A DNA stretch of 31,397 bases, from contig CAUJFU010000204.1 in NCBI GenBank assembly GCA_963169055.1, positions 1 to 31,397 on the forward strand, in the 5' to 3' direction. Of the stretch, positions 1-6,458 are shown piece after piece. This DNA is from Myxococcota bacterium. Its GTDB lineage: Bacteria > Myxococcota_C > UBA6777. Below the pieces are notes generated by a model. That model was not told the DNA's origin, ran no database searches, and saw only the letters and a program-made list of their open reading frames with translations. Numbering within the stretch: position 1 is the first letter of the stretch; each line of letters starts with the position of its first letter. A program made the translations under genes and the position numbers.

Positions 1-247
1 CCCGAACTGAGGCGGCATCCGAGGGTCTCTACATACTCTCTATCGTGTACAACAACTTGGCTTGCGCCACTTCCTCTGTTGTCGTCTGGTCAACCGGGCT
101 TGCCGAAACAAGCCCGCCCCTTTAGGGGTGGGTCGTTGACCTTCTCTGATCGCTTCCTCGGCTTTTCTCGCTTTTTCCAACACAACCCCTCTCTGATCGG
201 ATCAAGCATCCGCCCCCAAAGATCAAACAAACCAGCGAGTCCAAGGC

Positions 248-272
248 AAAAAAAAAGGCCCTTTCGGACCTT
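248..272 (-). terminator. Rho-independent terminator of the small lipoprotein gene
   Basis: Read on the minus strand, a 7-bp stem (AAGGTCC paired with GGGCCTT, one G-U pair) closes a GAAA tetraloop and is followed at once by nine T residues. It lies about 115 bp beyond the stop codon of the lipoprotein gene at 387-545 and is correctly oriented for it. The A-run of the template is at 248-256. Confidence 0.85.
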
Positions 273-386
273 AGAAAACAGAACACATCCAGACCCAAAG
301 GTCTGTGTTGTTTGTTTTGTGAGCGTCGCTGTGTGTTGTGTATCACAACCCGCAGCATCGGCTCTGTTCAGCCATGCGTCAACGCA

Positions 387-545
387 TCAATCGGTTGCGC
401 CACCATCAGCGGTTGCTTCGGTTGCTGTTTCTGCAGCAGCTTCAGCAGCTTTTTCGGTGTTGGTGGGAGCAGGACAGCCAGTCACCGCAACAGAAGCGAA
501 GCCCACAGCGAACAACAACAAGAACATAGCAGCCAATTTCTTCAT
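387..545 (-). CDS. Small Ala/Thr-rich lipoprotein (52 aa)
   Basis: This short gene is supported by its translation signals rather than by homology. The ATG at 545-543 follows a strong Shine-Dalgarno (AGAAGGAG, about 8 nt upstream), and the TGA is at 389-387. The product starts MKK, has a hydrophobic stretch of about 18 residues, then a lipobox V-T-G-C with the cysteine at residue 24, so it should be lipidated and anchored in the envelope. The mature part is only about 29 residues and rich in Ala, Thr and Glu, with no domain visible. It has its own candidate promoter (734-762) and terminator (248-272), which suggests a monocistronic, possibly abundant small lipoprotein. A 6-bp stem (ATGCGT/ACGCAT) follows the stop directly. 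I do not recognise the family and its function is unknown. Confidence 0.75.
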   Translation of the reverse strand: MKKLAAMFLLLFAVGFASVAVTGCPAPTNTEKAAEAAAETATEATADGGATD

Positions 546-733
546 GATCGTTCTCCTTCTCACGCAATAAACAAAAACCTACAAAAGAGATACATTCTTT
601 CTTTCTCGTATCTCGCGCCGATTGGACGTTGCGATTCCCGTTTCGATTCAACAAGAAGTCTTTGGCCGTTTTGGGGGCCGCAAAGCCTTTGTTGCTCAAT
701 CTTTGAACGAACGTCACTAGACCGACAGAATAC

Positions 734-762
734 TATTCACCATTTCAAGAAAAACAAGTCAA
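734..762 (-). promoter_or_regulatory. Candidate sigma-70 promoter for the small lipoprotein gene
   Basis: On the minus strand TTGACT (762-757) and TGAATA (739-734) are separated by 17 bp. The -35 box is good and the -10 box is partial. The predicted start near 727 leaves a 5' leader of about 180 nt before the lipoprotein ATG at 545. The site lies just beyond the stop codon of the gene at 773-1348. The sequence 546-733 holds no gene I can support. Confidence 0.45.
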
Positions 763-772
763 ATTTCACGCA

Positions 773-1348
773 TCACAAACGAGCGACTTGACGTTTGGTT
801 TTTCCAGCCCAGCGGACGGGGATTAATTCAACCTGTTGTGTTCCCGCCGTCCACTTTTCCAGTTTGACTTGCAAGATGCCAGACTGAGGCTCAAAATGCC
901 CGATGACTTGGCGTGTATGGCGCTTGTGACCATCCACCCAACGGGCCACCAACGCCACGCTGTCTTGGGCAGGCAACGGAGGGATCTGACCCGACAAGCG
1001 CCACCGCAACAACATCTGATCGGGCAAGCTCTGATCACCGTCTCGACGGATCACCAATTTCCACGATCCCAACTGCCCTCGCACCCCCGATTCTGCGCGC
1101 AATTCCTCGGGAAGCTCCACCAACCAAAACCCATACAACCCCGAACTCTCTCTCCCCTGCTCTGCCAAGCGCACCGAGATATCGCCGTTTTGAAGAGCGC
1201 GCCATCCTCGCCCCGGACGCAACTCCACCATACACAACCCCGATTGAGTCGCCACGGATCCATCGGGACACACCGGCGAACACGGCCCTTGGGCCGCCAT
1301 CAACAAGATCCCCAAAACCAACCATCCTCCCAAACGCGCATCCAACAT
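773..1348 (-). CDS. Predicted secreted protein of unknown function (191 aa)
   Basis: The start was placed at the ATG at 1348 because an ideal Shine-Dalgarno (AAGGAGG) lies 6-7 nt before it; the frame stays open upstream without a comparable start. The product opens with a signal peptide (MLDARLGG followed by a hydrophobic core, about residues 8-19) and a likely cleavage region at AAQG near residues 18-21. Two cysteines follow at once (PCSPVC). The mature part, about 170 residues, has alternating hydrophobic strands and many tryptophans, suggesting a beta-rich periplasmic or secreted domain. Nothing in it matches a family I can name. The neighbouring gene upstream on the same strand is HU, about 280 bp away, with a strong hairpin between them, so the two are probably not one transcript. 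No convincing promoter was seen in 1349-1574. Confidence 0.7.
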   Translation of the reverse strand: MLDARLGGWLVLGILLMAAQGPCSPVCPDGSVATQSGLCMVELRPGRGWRALQNGDISVRLAEQGRESSGLYGFWLVELPEELRAESGVRGQLGSWKLVIRRDGDQSLPDQMLLRWRLSGQIPPLPAQDSVALVARWVDGHKRHTRQVIGHFEPQSGILQVKLEKWTAGTQQVELIPVRWAGKTKRQVARL

Positions 1349-1574
1349 CTCGACCTCCTTCTGAACATCCATGCGGCAAGGCTTCTCGGCCTTGTCTGCC
1401 TTATTTGGACCAGAAAGTATCGCCTCGTCTATTTTTCTGCGCCGCAGCGCCCAAAACGCACGAACACAACGCATCACGCGATGGAGGTTGTTCGCTGTAG
1501 ATGAAACCAAAAACATTTTATGAAGAAATCTTTGTGAAGAATCGACTAGGCAGGACAAGGCAAGGGCGAGATCT

Positions 1575-1597
1575 GCGGGTGGGCCGAAGCCCACCGC
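1575..1597. other. Strong UUCG-type hairpin between HU gene and its downstream neighbour
   Basis: A GC-rich stem (GGTGGGC paired with GCCCACC, extended by a bulged GC pair) closes a 4-nt loop that reads CGAA on plus and TTCG on minus. An A-run follows it on the plus strand. On the minus strand, the direction of the HU gene, the T-run comes before rather than after the stem, so it is not a textbook intrinsic terminator for HU, although it lies only 30 bp beyond the HU stop. It may act as a 3'-end stabiliser or a weak terminator. Confidence 0.55.
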
Positions 1598-1626
1598 AAA
1601 AAAAACGAAACGCAAAGGATATTGGA

Positions 1627-1908
1627 TTACTTGAGACCTTCTTTGAACTTGGGCGCGGGCTTGAAAGACACAGTCTTCGATGCAGGGATGTCGATCTCTT
1701 GACCTGTTTGGGGATTACGTCCCTTGCGAGAAGCGCGCTCTTTCACCGAAAAGGTACCAAAACTCGGATAAGAGAAACGCCCTTCTTTCAAAAGGGAATC
1801 TTTCATCGCCTCGAAGGTCGCTTCGATCAGCTCTTCGGTCAGCTTCTTGGTCAGTTTGTCAGCACCCACTTCACCAATCACTTTGTCGATCAATTCAGCT
1901 TTCGTCAT
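1627..1908 (-). CDS. HU/IHF-family histone-like DNA-binding protein
   Basis: The 93-residue product has the length and sequence of bacterial HU: an N-terminal helix pair beginning MTKAELIDKV, a central GTF-type turn (YPSFGTFSV, about residues 47-55), the family signature GRNPQTGQEI (about 63-72) that forms the DNA-binding arm tip, and a C-terminal FKPAPKFKE segment. HU dimers bend and compact DNA non-specifically. The ATG at 1908 follows GGAGAG about 6 nt upstream. A near-consensus promoter at 2011-2039 implies strong constitutive expression and a leader of about 95 nt. HU rather than IHF is favoured by the arm sequence, but the paralogue (HupA or HupB type) cannot be decided here, so no symbol is given. 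Confidence 0.97.
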   Translation of the reverse strand: MTKAELIDKVIGEVGADKLTKKLTEELIEATFEAMKDSLLKEGRFSYPSFGTFSVKERASRKGRNPQTGQEIDIPASKTVSFKPAPKFKEGLK

Positions 1909-2010
1909 CCGACTCTCTCCTCATGATGGTTGTTCGTTCCAGCGTTCGCTCCTTCGTGCCGTGGCTTGCCTCGAAGAACGAACGTACGCAAAGACACCAA
2001 AGCCTTTCGC

Positions 2011-2039
2011 TGTATAGTCTGGATCATCTAGGGTGTCAA
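2011..2039 (-). promoter_or_regulatory. Near-consensus sigma-70 promoter of the HU gene
   Basis: On the minus strand TTGACA (2039-2034) and TATACA (2016-2011) are spaced by exactly 17 bp. The -35 is a perfect match and the -10 is 5/6. Transcription would start near 2004, about 95 nt before the HU ATG. Beyond it, 2041-2410 contains a 7-bp hairpin (CAACGCC/GGCGTTG, 2280-2296) and no gene that I can support. Confidence 0.85.
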
Positions 2040-2410
2040 CACTATTTTGACCGCTCAGCACAAGGACTTGACTGACTTTTTCTCTGTTGAACCTGCACTC
2101 TTGTAAAGTAAGACTTGAAAAGGAAAGGGCTTTTTGCGCCTTTTTGCGCGGATATCGGCCTTGTGTGGCTTGCGATGAGGCAACACAACGACACACGACT
2201 TGCGTCTTTGGATACGATCTGATAAAGGCTTGGGGGAGCGGCAGCAGGCAGCCTTTGTGCGCCCTGTACCGCGCTACAACAACGCCTTCGGCGTTGAACA
2301 GTTTGCATGTTTCGTTTTGCAAGAGAGGGCACACCACACCTTGCGGTCAAGAGTCCACAAGCCTTTCGACCCAGAGTGTGAGTTGATGTCGTTTTCTGGA
2401 AGAAAAATCG

Positions 2411-3394
2411 ATGGATTCGACAAACGGTAACAGGATGCTTAAACACAGCAAAAAACGAAGACCGATGTGGGGCGTCCTCTTGATGCTGGGCTGCACGATC
2501 GGGATGAGCGCGGTAGGCGGGGCGAGCGGGATGGTGGGGTGTGTCTCGTCTTACACCGAAGTCCGTCGAAAAGATACGATGGACGGATACCGCGAATTTA
2601 TCCGCCAATACCCTCAAAGCCCCGACCGCAAACCCGCCGAAGAGCGCCTCGAAACCCTTGCGTTTCAAAAAGCCTCCGAAGACAACAGCGAAGAAAGCTA
2701 TTCCGCTTACTTGCGCGAATTTCCCCGAGGCCGTTACCGTCGCCAAGCCAGCACACAGATCGAGATCAAAGCCTACCAACGCGCACGCGATCGCGATACG
2801 CTCGAAAACTACCGCGCTTTCCTCGAACGTTTCCCTCGCGGCCAATTTTCCCGCGAAGCCAAAGAACGCATCGAAGAAAAGTTCTTCCAAAAAGCTCTGC
2901 AATTTGAAAGCATTCGCGGACTCGAAGCCTATCTCCAACACTTTCCCAAAGGGCGCTTCGTTCAACAAGCCGTCGAAAAGCACCAAAATCTCTGGTGGCA
3001 ACGTGTTCAAAAAAACCCAAGTATCCGCAATTATCGTCTGTTTGCTGAACGCTTCCCCAACGGCCCCTATGCCCAAGAAGCCCGACAAAAGATCCTCGTG
3101 ATTCGCTATGAACGCTACGAACTCAGCGGAAAATGGTGGCTCTTGCAAGGCTGGCTCAAAGCCAACCCCGAAAGCCCTATGCAAGAACGCGCACGCAAAC
3201 ACATGAAACTGTTTCGCGATATCTATCCATCACTCGAACGCGCACGCCGCCTCGCTGAATCCGGCGAACCAAGCCGCGCTGCCATGGTCTATCGCCTGCT
3301 CTACCAACGCTACGCCAAACGCTTCCCCATCGTCGCACGCATCGTCCAATCCGACCTCCAAAAACACAACATCCCCCTTGATCGCATCCAATAA
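2411..3394 (+). CDS. Exported protein with five tandem TPR-like 'FPxG' repeats (327 aa)
   Basis: A basic N-terminus (KHSKKRRP) precedes a hydrophobic stretch of about 25 residues ending in MVGC, consistent with export and possibly lipidation at Cys44, though the lipobox is imperfect. From about residue 57 five repeats of about 37 residues follow, each with the pattern Y-x2-(F/Y)-x3-(F/Y)-P-x-G followed by an amphipathic helix containing A-x3-I and later F/Y-x-x-A. This is the helical-hairpin (TPR-like) style found in YbgF-type and other periplasmic scaffolding proteins. The last 90 residues form another helical region without the FPxG motif. The ATG at 2411 has GGAAG upstream; an in-frame ATG at 2435 is an alternative. 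It is unrelated to the aconitase gene behind it, which has its own promoter. A protein-protein interaction role in the envelope is inferred. Confidence 0.8.
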   Translation: MDSTNGNRMLKHSKKRRPMWGVLLMLGCTIGMSAVGGASGMVGCVSSYTEVRRKDTMDGYREFIRQYPQSPDRKPAEERLETLAFQKASEDNSEESYSAYLREFPRGRYRRQASTQIEIKAYQRARDRDTLENYRAFLERFPRGQFSREAKERIEEKFFQKALQFESIRGLEAYLQHFPKGRFVQQAVEKHQNLWWQRVQKNPSIRNYRLFAERFPNGPYAQEARQKILVIRYERYELSGKWWLLQGWLKANPESPMQERARKHMKLFRDIYPSLERARRLAESGEPSRAAMVYRLLYQRYAKRFPIVARIVQSDLQKHNIPLDRIQ

Positions 3395-3430
3395 CTCCCC
3401 TTCCCACCTAACTCCCCCCCACCCACCTAA
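3392..3430 (+). repeat. Short tandem repeat starting at the stop codon
   Basis: The stop codon and the pyrimidine-rich sequence after it are repeated: TAACTCCCCTTCCCACC at 3392-3408, then a 19-bp version beginning TAACTCCCC at 3409-3427, and the start of a third (TAACCC) at 3428. The rest of the spacer to 3531 contains a 6-bp hairpin (CCCTTG/CAAGGG, 3466-3482) without a T-run and nothing else that I can support. Confidence 0.6.
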
Positions 3431-3531
3431 CCCGCTCGGGCTGGCTCCACCACAACCACAAGACACCCTTGAAAAACAAGGGAGAAACACGTCTCTCCAT
3501 TCGGTGTCTTAGCGCAACTTGAAAACGCATC

Positions 3532-3560
3532 TTGACGCGACGACACTTCTCCGCTATCTG
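3532..3560 (+). promoter_or_regulatory. Sigma-70-type promoter of the aconitase gene
   Basis: TTGACG (3532-3537) and TATCTG (3555-3560) are separated by 17 bp; both boxes are close to consensus. The start would fall near 3567, giving a leader of about 100 nt before the acn ATG at 3670. Confidence 0.65.
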
Positions 3561-3669
3561 TTTTCGCGCTTTATCGCTACTTTTTGTGCCCCAACATCTG
3601 GGGCGAGACGTCCACCAAGACAAAAGCATCCACATGGACGCATCGCAAACGAGAGAATAAGGAGACGGC

Positions 3670-5943
3670 ATGAGCCAGAAGATTGAAAGCCAAGCTGCAA
3701 GCGTCAAAAAACTCTATGAAAAAATGAAGAACACCACAGAGATCGGCCGACGTCGTCTGGGTCGCGGCTTGACGCTCTCCGAAAAGATCCTCTTCAGCCA
3801 CATGACCGATCCAGAAACCCAAGATCTCGCACGCGGCAAGGCCACCGTCCTGCTCAATCCCGACCGCGTCGCTCTCCAAGACGCCACCGCTCAGATGGCG
3901 ATCCTCCAATTCATGCTCGCCGGACGCGCCCAAGTCGCCGCCCCCACCACCGTCCACTGCGACCACTTGATCCGCGCTCGTGACGGCGTTGATCTCGACC
4001 TCGCCGAAGCCAAAGACACCAACAAAGAAGTCTATGACTTCCTCCGCTCCACCGCCAACAAATACGGCATGGGCTTTTGGAAGCCGGGCGCAGGAATCAT
4101 CCACCAAGTCGTCCTTGAAAACTACGCCTTCCCGGGCGGTATGATGATCGGAACCGACTCTCACACACCCAACGCCGGTGGACTCGGCATGATCGCAATC
4201 GGCGTCGGTGGAGCCGATGCCTCCGAAGTTATGTCAGGACTCGCGTGGACCGTCACCATGCCCAAACTGATCGGCGTTCGCCTCACAGGCGAATTCAACG
4301 GATGGGCCTCCGCAAAAGACGTGATCCTCAAACTCGCAGGCATCCTCACCGTCAAAGGCGGAACCAACCACATCATCGAATACTTTGGCCCCGGCACTCG
4401 CTCCGTTAGCGGCACCGGAAAAGCCACCATCACCAACATGGGCGCAGAAGTCGGCGCAACCACCTCGATCTTCCCCTACGACTCCCGCAGCGGCGCTTAC
4501 CTCCGCAACACCAGCCGCGCCGATCTCGCCGACCTCGCCGACCAGTACGTCGAACTCCTCGTCGCAGACACCGATGTCGAAGTGAACCCCGAAAAATACT
4601 TCGATCAAATCATCGATATCAATCTCTCCGAACTCGAACCCTACGTCGTCGGACCCTTTACACCTGACCTCGCCCGACCGATCTCCCAAATGGCCGCTGA
4701 CGTCGCCAAAGAAGGCTACCCCGCCGAACTCAAAGGCGCACTCATCGGTAGCTGTACCAACTCTTCTTACGAAGATATCAGCCGCTCCGCACACCTTGCC
4801 AAACAAGCCGCTGACGCCGGACTCAAAGTCAAAAGCTTCTTTATGATCACCCCCGGTTCGAACCAGATCCAAGACACCATCACCCGCGACGGTCAACTCG
4901 AAACCCTCACCCAAGTCGGCGGTCAAGTCCTCGCCAACGCCTGTGGCCCTTGTATCGGTCAATGGGATCGCAAAGACGTCAAAAAAGGTGAGAAAAACTC
5001 CATCATCACCTCCTTTAACCGAAACTTTAGCGCCCGTAACGACGGAAACCCCCAAACCTACGCCTTTATCGGTAGCCCCGAACTCGTCACCGCAATGGCT
5101 TTCGCTGGCTCCATCAGCTTCAACCCCCTCACCGACAACATCCCCGGAACCAATTTCAAATTCCAACCCCCCGTCGGCCAAGAACTCCCCGCCAAGGGCT
5201 TTACCGCCAAAGATCCCGGCTACGAAGCCCCCGCAGCCGACGGCAGCAAAGTCATCGTCTCTGTTAGCCCCGACAGCAAACGCCTCCAACTCCTCGAACC
5301 CTTCGAAGCGTGGGACAGCAAAGACTTTAACGACCAAGTGATCATCCTCAAAGCCAAAGGCAAACTCACCACCGACCACATCTCCCCTGCCGGCCCTTGG
5401 CTCGAATTTCGCGGACACCTCGACAAGATCAGCGATAACTTCTGTCTCGGTGCCACCAACGTCTTCTCCGACAAAACCGGACACGGCGTCAACGTCTTCA
5501 CAGGCGACGAAGCCACCCTCGCCACCATCGCACGCGACTACAAAAAACGCGGCCAAGGCTGGGTCATGATCGGTGACGAAAACTACGGCGAAGGCTCCTC
5601 CCGCGAACACGCCGCCCTCTCGCCCCGTTTCCTCGGTATCACCGCCGCCATCGCTCGTTCTTTCGCTCGGATCGCTGAAACCAACCTCAAAAAACAAGGT
5701 GTCCTCCCCCTCACCTTCGCTAAATCCGACGATTACAACAAGATCACTGACGTCAAAGATCGCATCAGCATCCACGGCCTCGGTAAGCTCGCCCCCGGCG
5801 CCCTCGTCCACGCCACCATCACCCATCCCAACGGTTCCACCGAACAAATCGAACTCAAACACTCCCTCAACGAAGAACAAATCGAGTGGTTCAAAGAAGG
5901 TTCCGCCCTCAACGTCTTGCGAAAAGCCAACGCCGCCGCTTAA
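3670..5943 (+). CDS. acn: Aconitate hydratase, mitochondrial-type
   Basis: The 757-residue enzyme interconverts citrate and isocitrate via cis-aconitate in the TCA cycle, in the cytoplasm, using a [4Fe-4S] cluster. The cluster ligands are visible as Cys362 (in LIGSCTNSS) and Cys425/Cys428 (in ACGPCIGQW), with the spacing of 63 and 3 residues known from mitochondrial aconitase. Other family blocks are HCDHLI near residue 97, GTDSHTPN near 162-169, and the swivel domain with GDENYGEGSSREHAAL near 636-651. Length and sequence fit the eukaryote/Bacteroidetes-like mitochondrial type better than AcnB, which is much longer with a different domain order. AAGGAG lies 7 nt before the ATG. It stands alone, with its own promoter and no other TCA gene nearby. 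No terminator was found directly behind it, only a pyrimidine-rich stretch and then the dispersed repeats. Confidence 0.97.
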   Translation: MSQKIESQAASVKKLYEKMKNTTEIGRRRLGRGLTLSEKILFSHMTDPETQDLARGKATVLLNPDRVALQDATAQMAILQFMLAGRAQVAAPTTVHCDHLIRARDGVDLDLAEAKDTNKEVYDFLRSTANKYGMGFWKPGAGIIHQVVLENYAFPGGMMIGTDSHTPNAGGLGMIAIGVGGADASEVMSGLAWTVTMPKLIGVRLTGEFNGWASAKDVILKLAGILTVKGGTNHIIEYFGPGTRSVSGTGKATITNMGAEVGATTSIFPYDSRSGAYLRNTSRADLADLADQYVELLVADTDVEVNPEKYFDQIIDINLSELEPYVVGPFTPDLARPISQMAADVAKEGYPAELKGALIGSCTNSSYEDISRSAHLAKQAADAGLKVKSFFMITPGSNQIQDTITRDGQLETLTQVGGQVLANACGPCIGQWDRKDVKKGEKNSIITSFNRNFSARNDGNPQTYAFIGSPELVTAMAFAGSISFNPLTDNIPGTNFKFQPPVGQELPAKGFTAKDPGYEAPAADGSKVIVSVSPDSKRLQLLEPFEAWDSKDFNDQVIILKAKGKLTTDHISPAGPWLEFRGHLDKISDNFCLGATNVFSDKTGHGVNVFTGDEATLATIARDYKKRGQGWVMIGDENYGEGSSREHAALSPRFLGITAAIARSFARIAETNLKKQGVLPLTFAKSDDYNKITDVKDRISIHGLGKLAPGALVHATITHPNGSTEQIELKHSLNEEQIEWFKEGSALNVLRKANAAA

Positions 5944-6036
5944 TCTCCCCCCTCTCTCCCTTCCCCTCTCTATACCTCCCCATCATCCGCTCTTTTTGAC
6001 ATCTCTTCTATCGAAATAAACGCCCTTGTTTTTTTC

Positions 6037-6184
6037 TTTGGTTGGTGGGGTTCCACCCCACGCCCCTTTTCTCCTTTGGTCGGTGGGGTTCCACCCCACG
6101 CCCCGCAAGGGGTCTCCGCCCCCTTGACCCCGTATCGGCGGAACGCACAGACGTTTTTCAAACAAACCGCTCTGCCGCTTGAAC
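6037..6184 (+). repeat. Dispersed spacer repeat, copy A (with internal duplication)
   Basis: The segment 6075-6184 aligns with copies at 17397-17503 (same strand) and 9227-9333 (opposite strand). Shared landmarks, in order, are a GTGGGG-rich arm, a CCCC-GCAA-GGGG mini-hairpin (6101-6112), the block CCTTGACCCCGT, GGCGGAACGCACAGACGTTTTT, and an end reading GCCGCTTGAA. In copy A the first arm is duplicated: a 30-bp block at 6037-6066 recurs with one mismatch at 6075-6104. It lies in the long spacer 5944-6458 between acn and the SpoIID gene. The reverse frame is open and encodes a PCG(A/V)WG-type peptide in the copies, which I regard as non-coding. Confidence 0.8.
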
Positions 6185-6212
6185 CTGCTCGAACTCGGCT
6201 TTTTTAAGGCTG

Positions 6213-6302
6213 TATCTTTCGTATCTTTCGTATATTCCGTATCTTTCGCATATTCCGCATCTTTCGCATATTCCGTGTCTTCTGTCCCTTCCGTGTCTTC
6301 CG
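6213..6302 (+). repeat. Nine-bp minisatellite, ten units
   Basis: Ten successive 9-bp units follow each other without gaps: TATCTTTCG (twice), TATATTCCG, TATCTTTCG, CATATTCCG, CATCTTTCG, CATATTCCG, TGTCTTCTG, TCCCTTCCG and TGTCTTCCG. Because the period is a multiple of three, both strands stay open, but no start signal or neighbouring gene is in frame. The array is between dispersed repeat copy A and the leader of the SpoIID gene. Confidence 0.9.
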
Positions 6303-6458
6303 TGGACTCTTTTTTGTTGCTCTTGCCGATAACTGACGAGATGTGCTAGGTGTTTTGATCTGTATGTCCGTCGTCCGCGTGCAGAGAAAGCATGTTGGTG
6401 GGTGACATCACAAAGACAGTGGGTCATTCCGCGATATCGGCCCAGAAAGGTTGCATTG

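Noticed and set aside
3-125. Frame open from the left edge on the plus strand to a TAG at 123-125, possibly the end of a gene
   Set aside because: Only 40 codons, no recognisable motif, and a hairpin lies inside it. Another plus-strand frame and a minus-strand frame are equally open at the edge, so no choice is possible.
4850-4870. GGTTCGAACC-like tRNA T-arm motif
   Set aside because: It lies inside the aconitase coding frame and no cloverleaf can be formed around it. No tRNA or rRNA was found in the window.
4234-5880. 548-codon open frame antisense to aconitase
   Set aside because: Composition (Gly, Val, Asp, Phe) is that of an antisense shadow of a GC-biased gene; the sense strand encodes an unmistakable enzyme.
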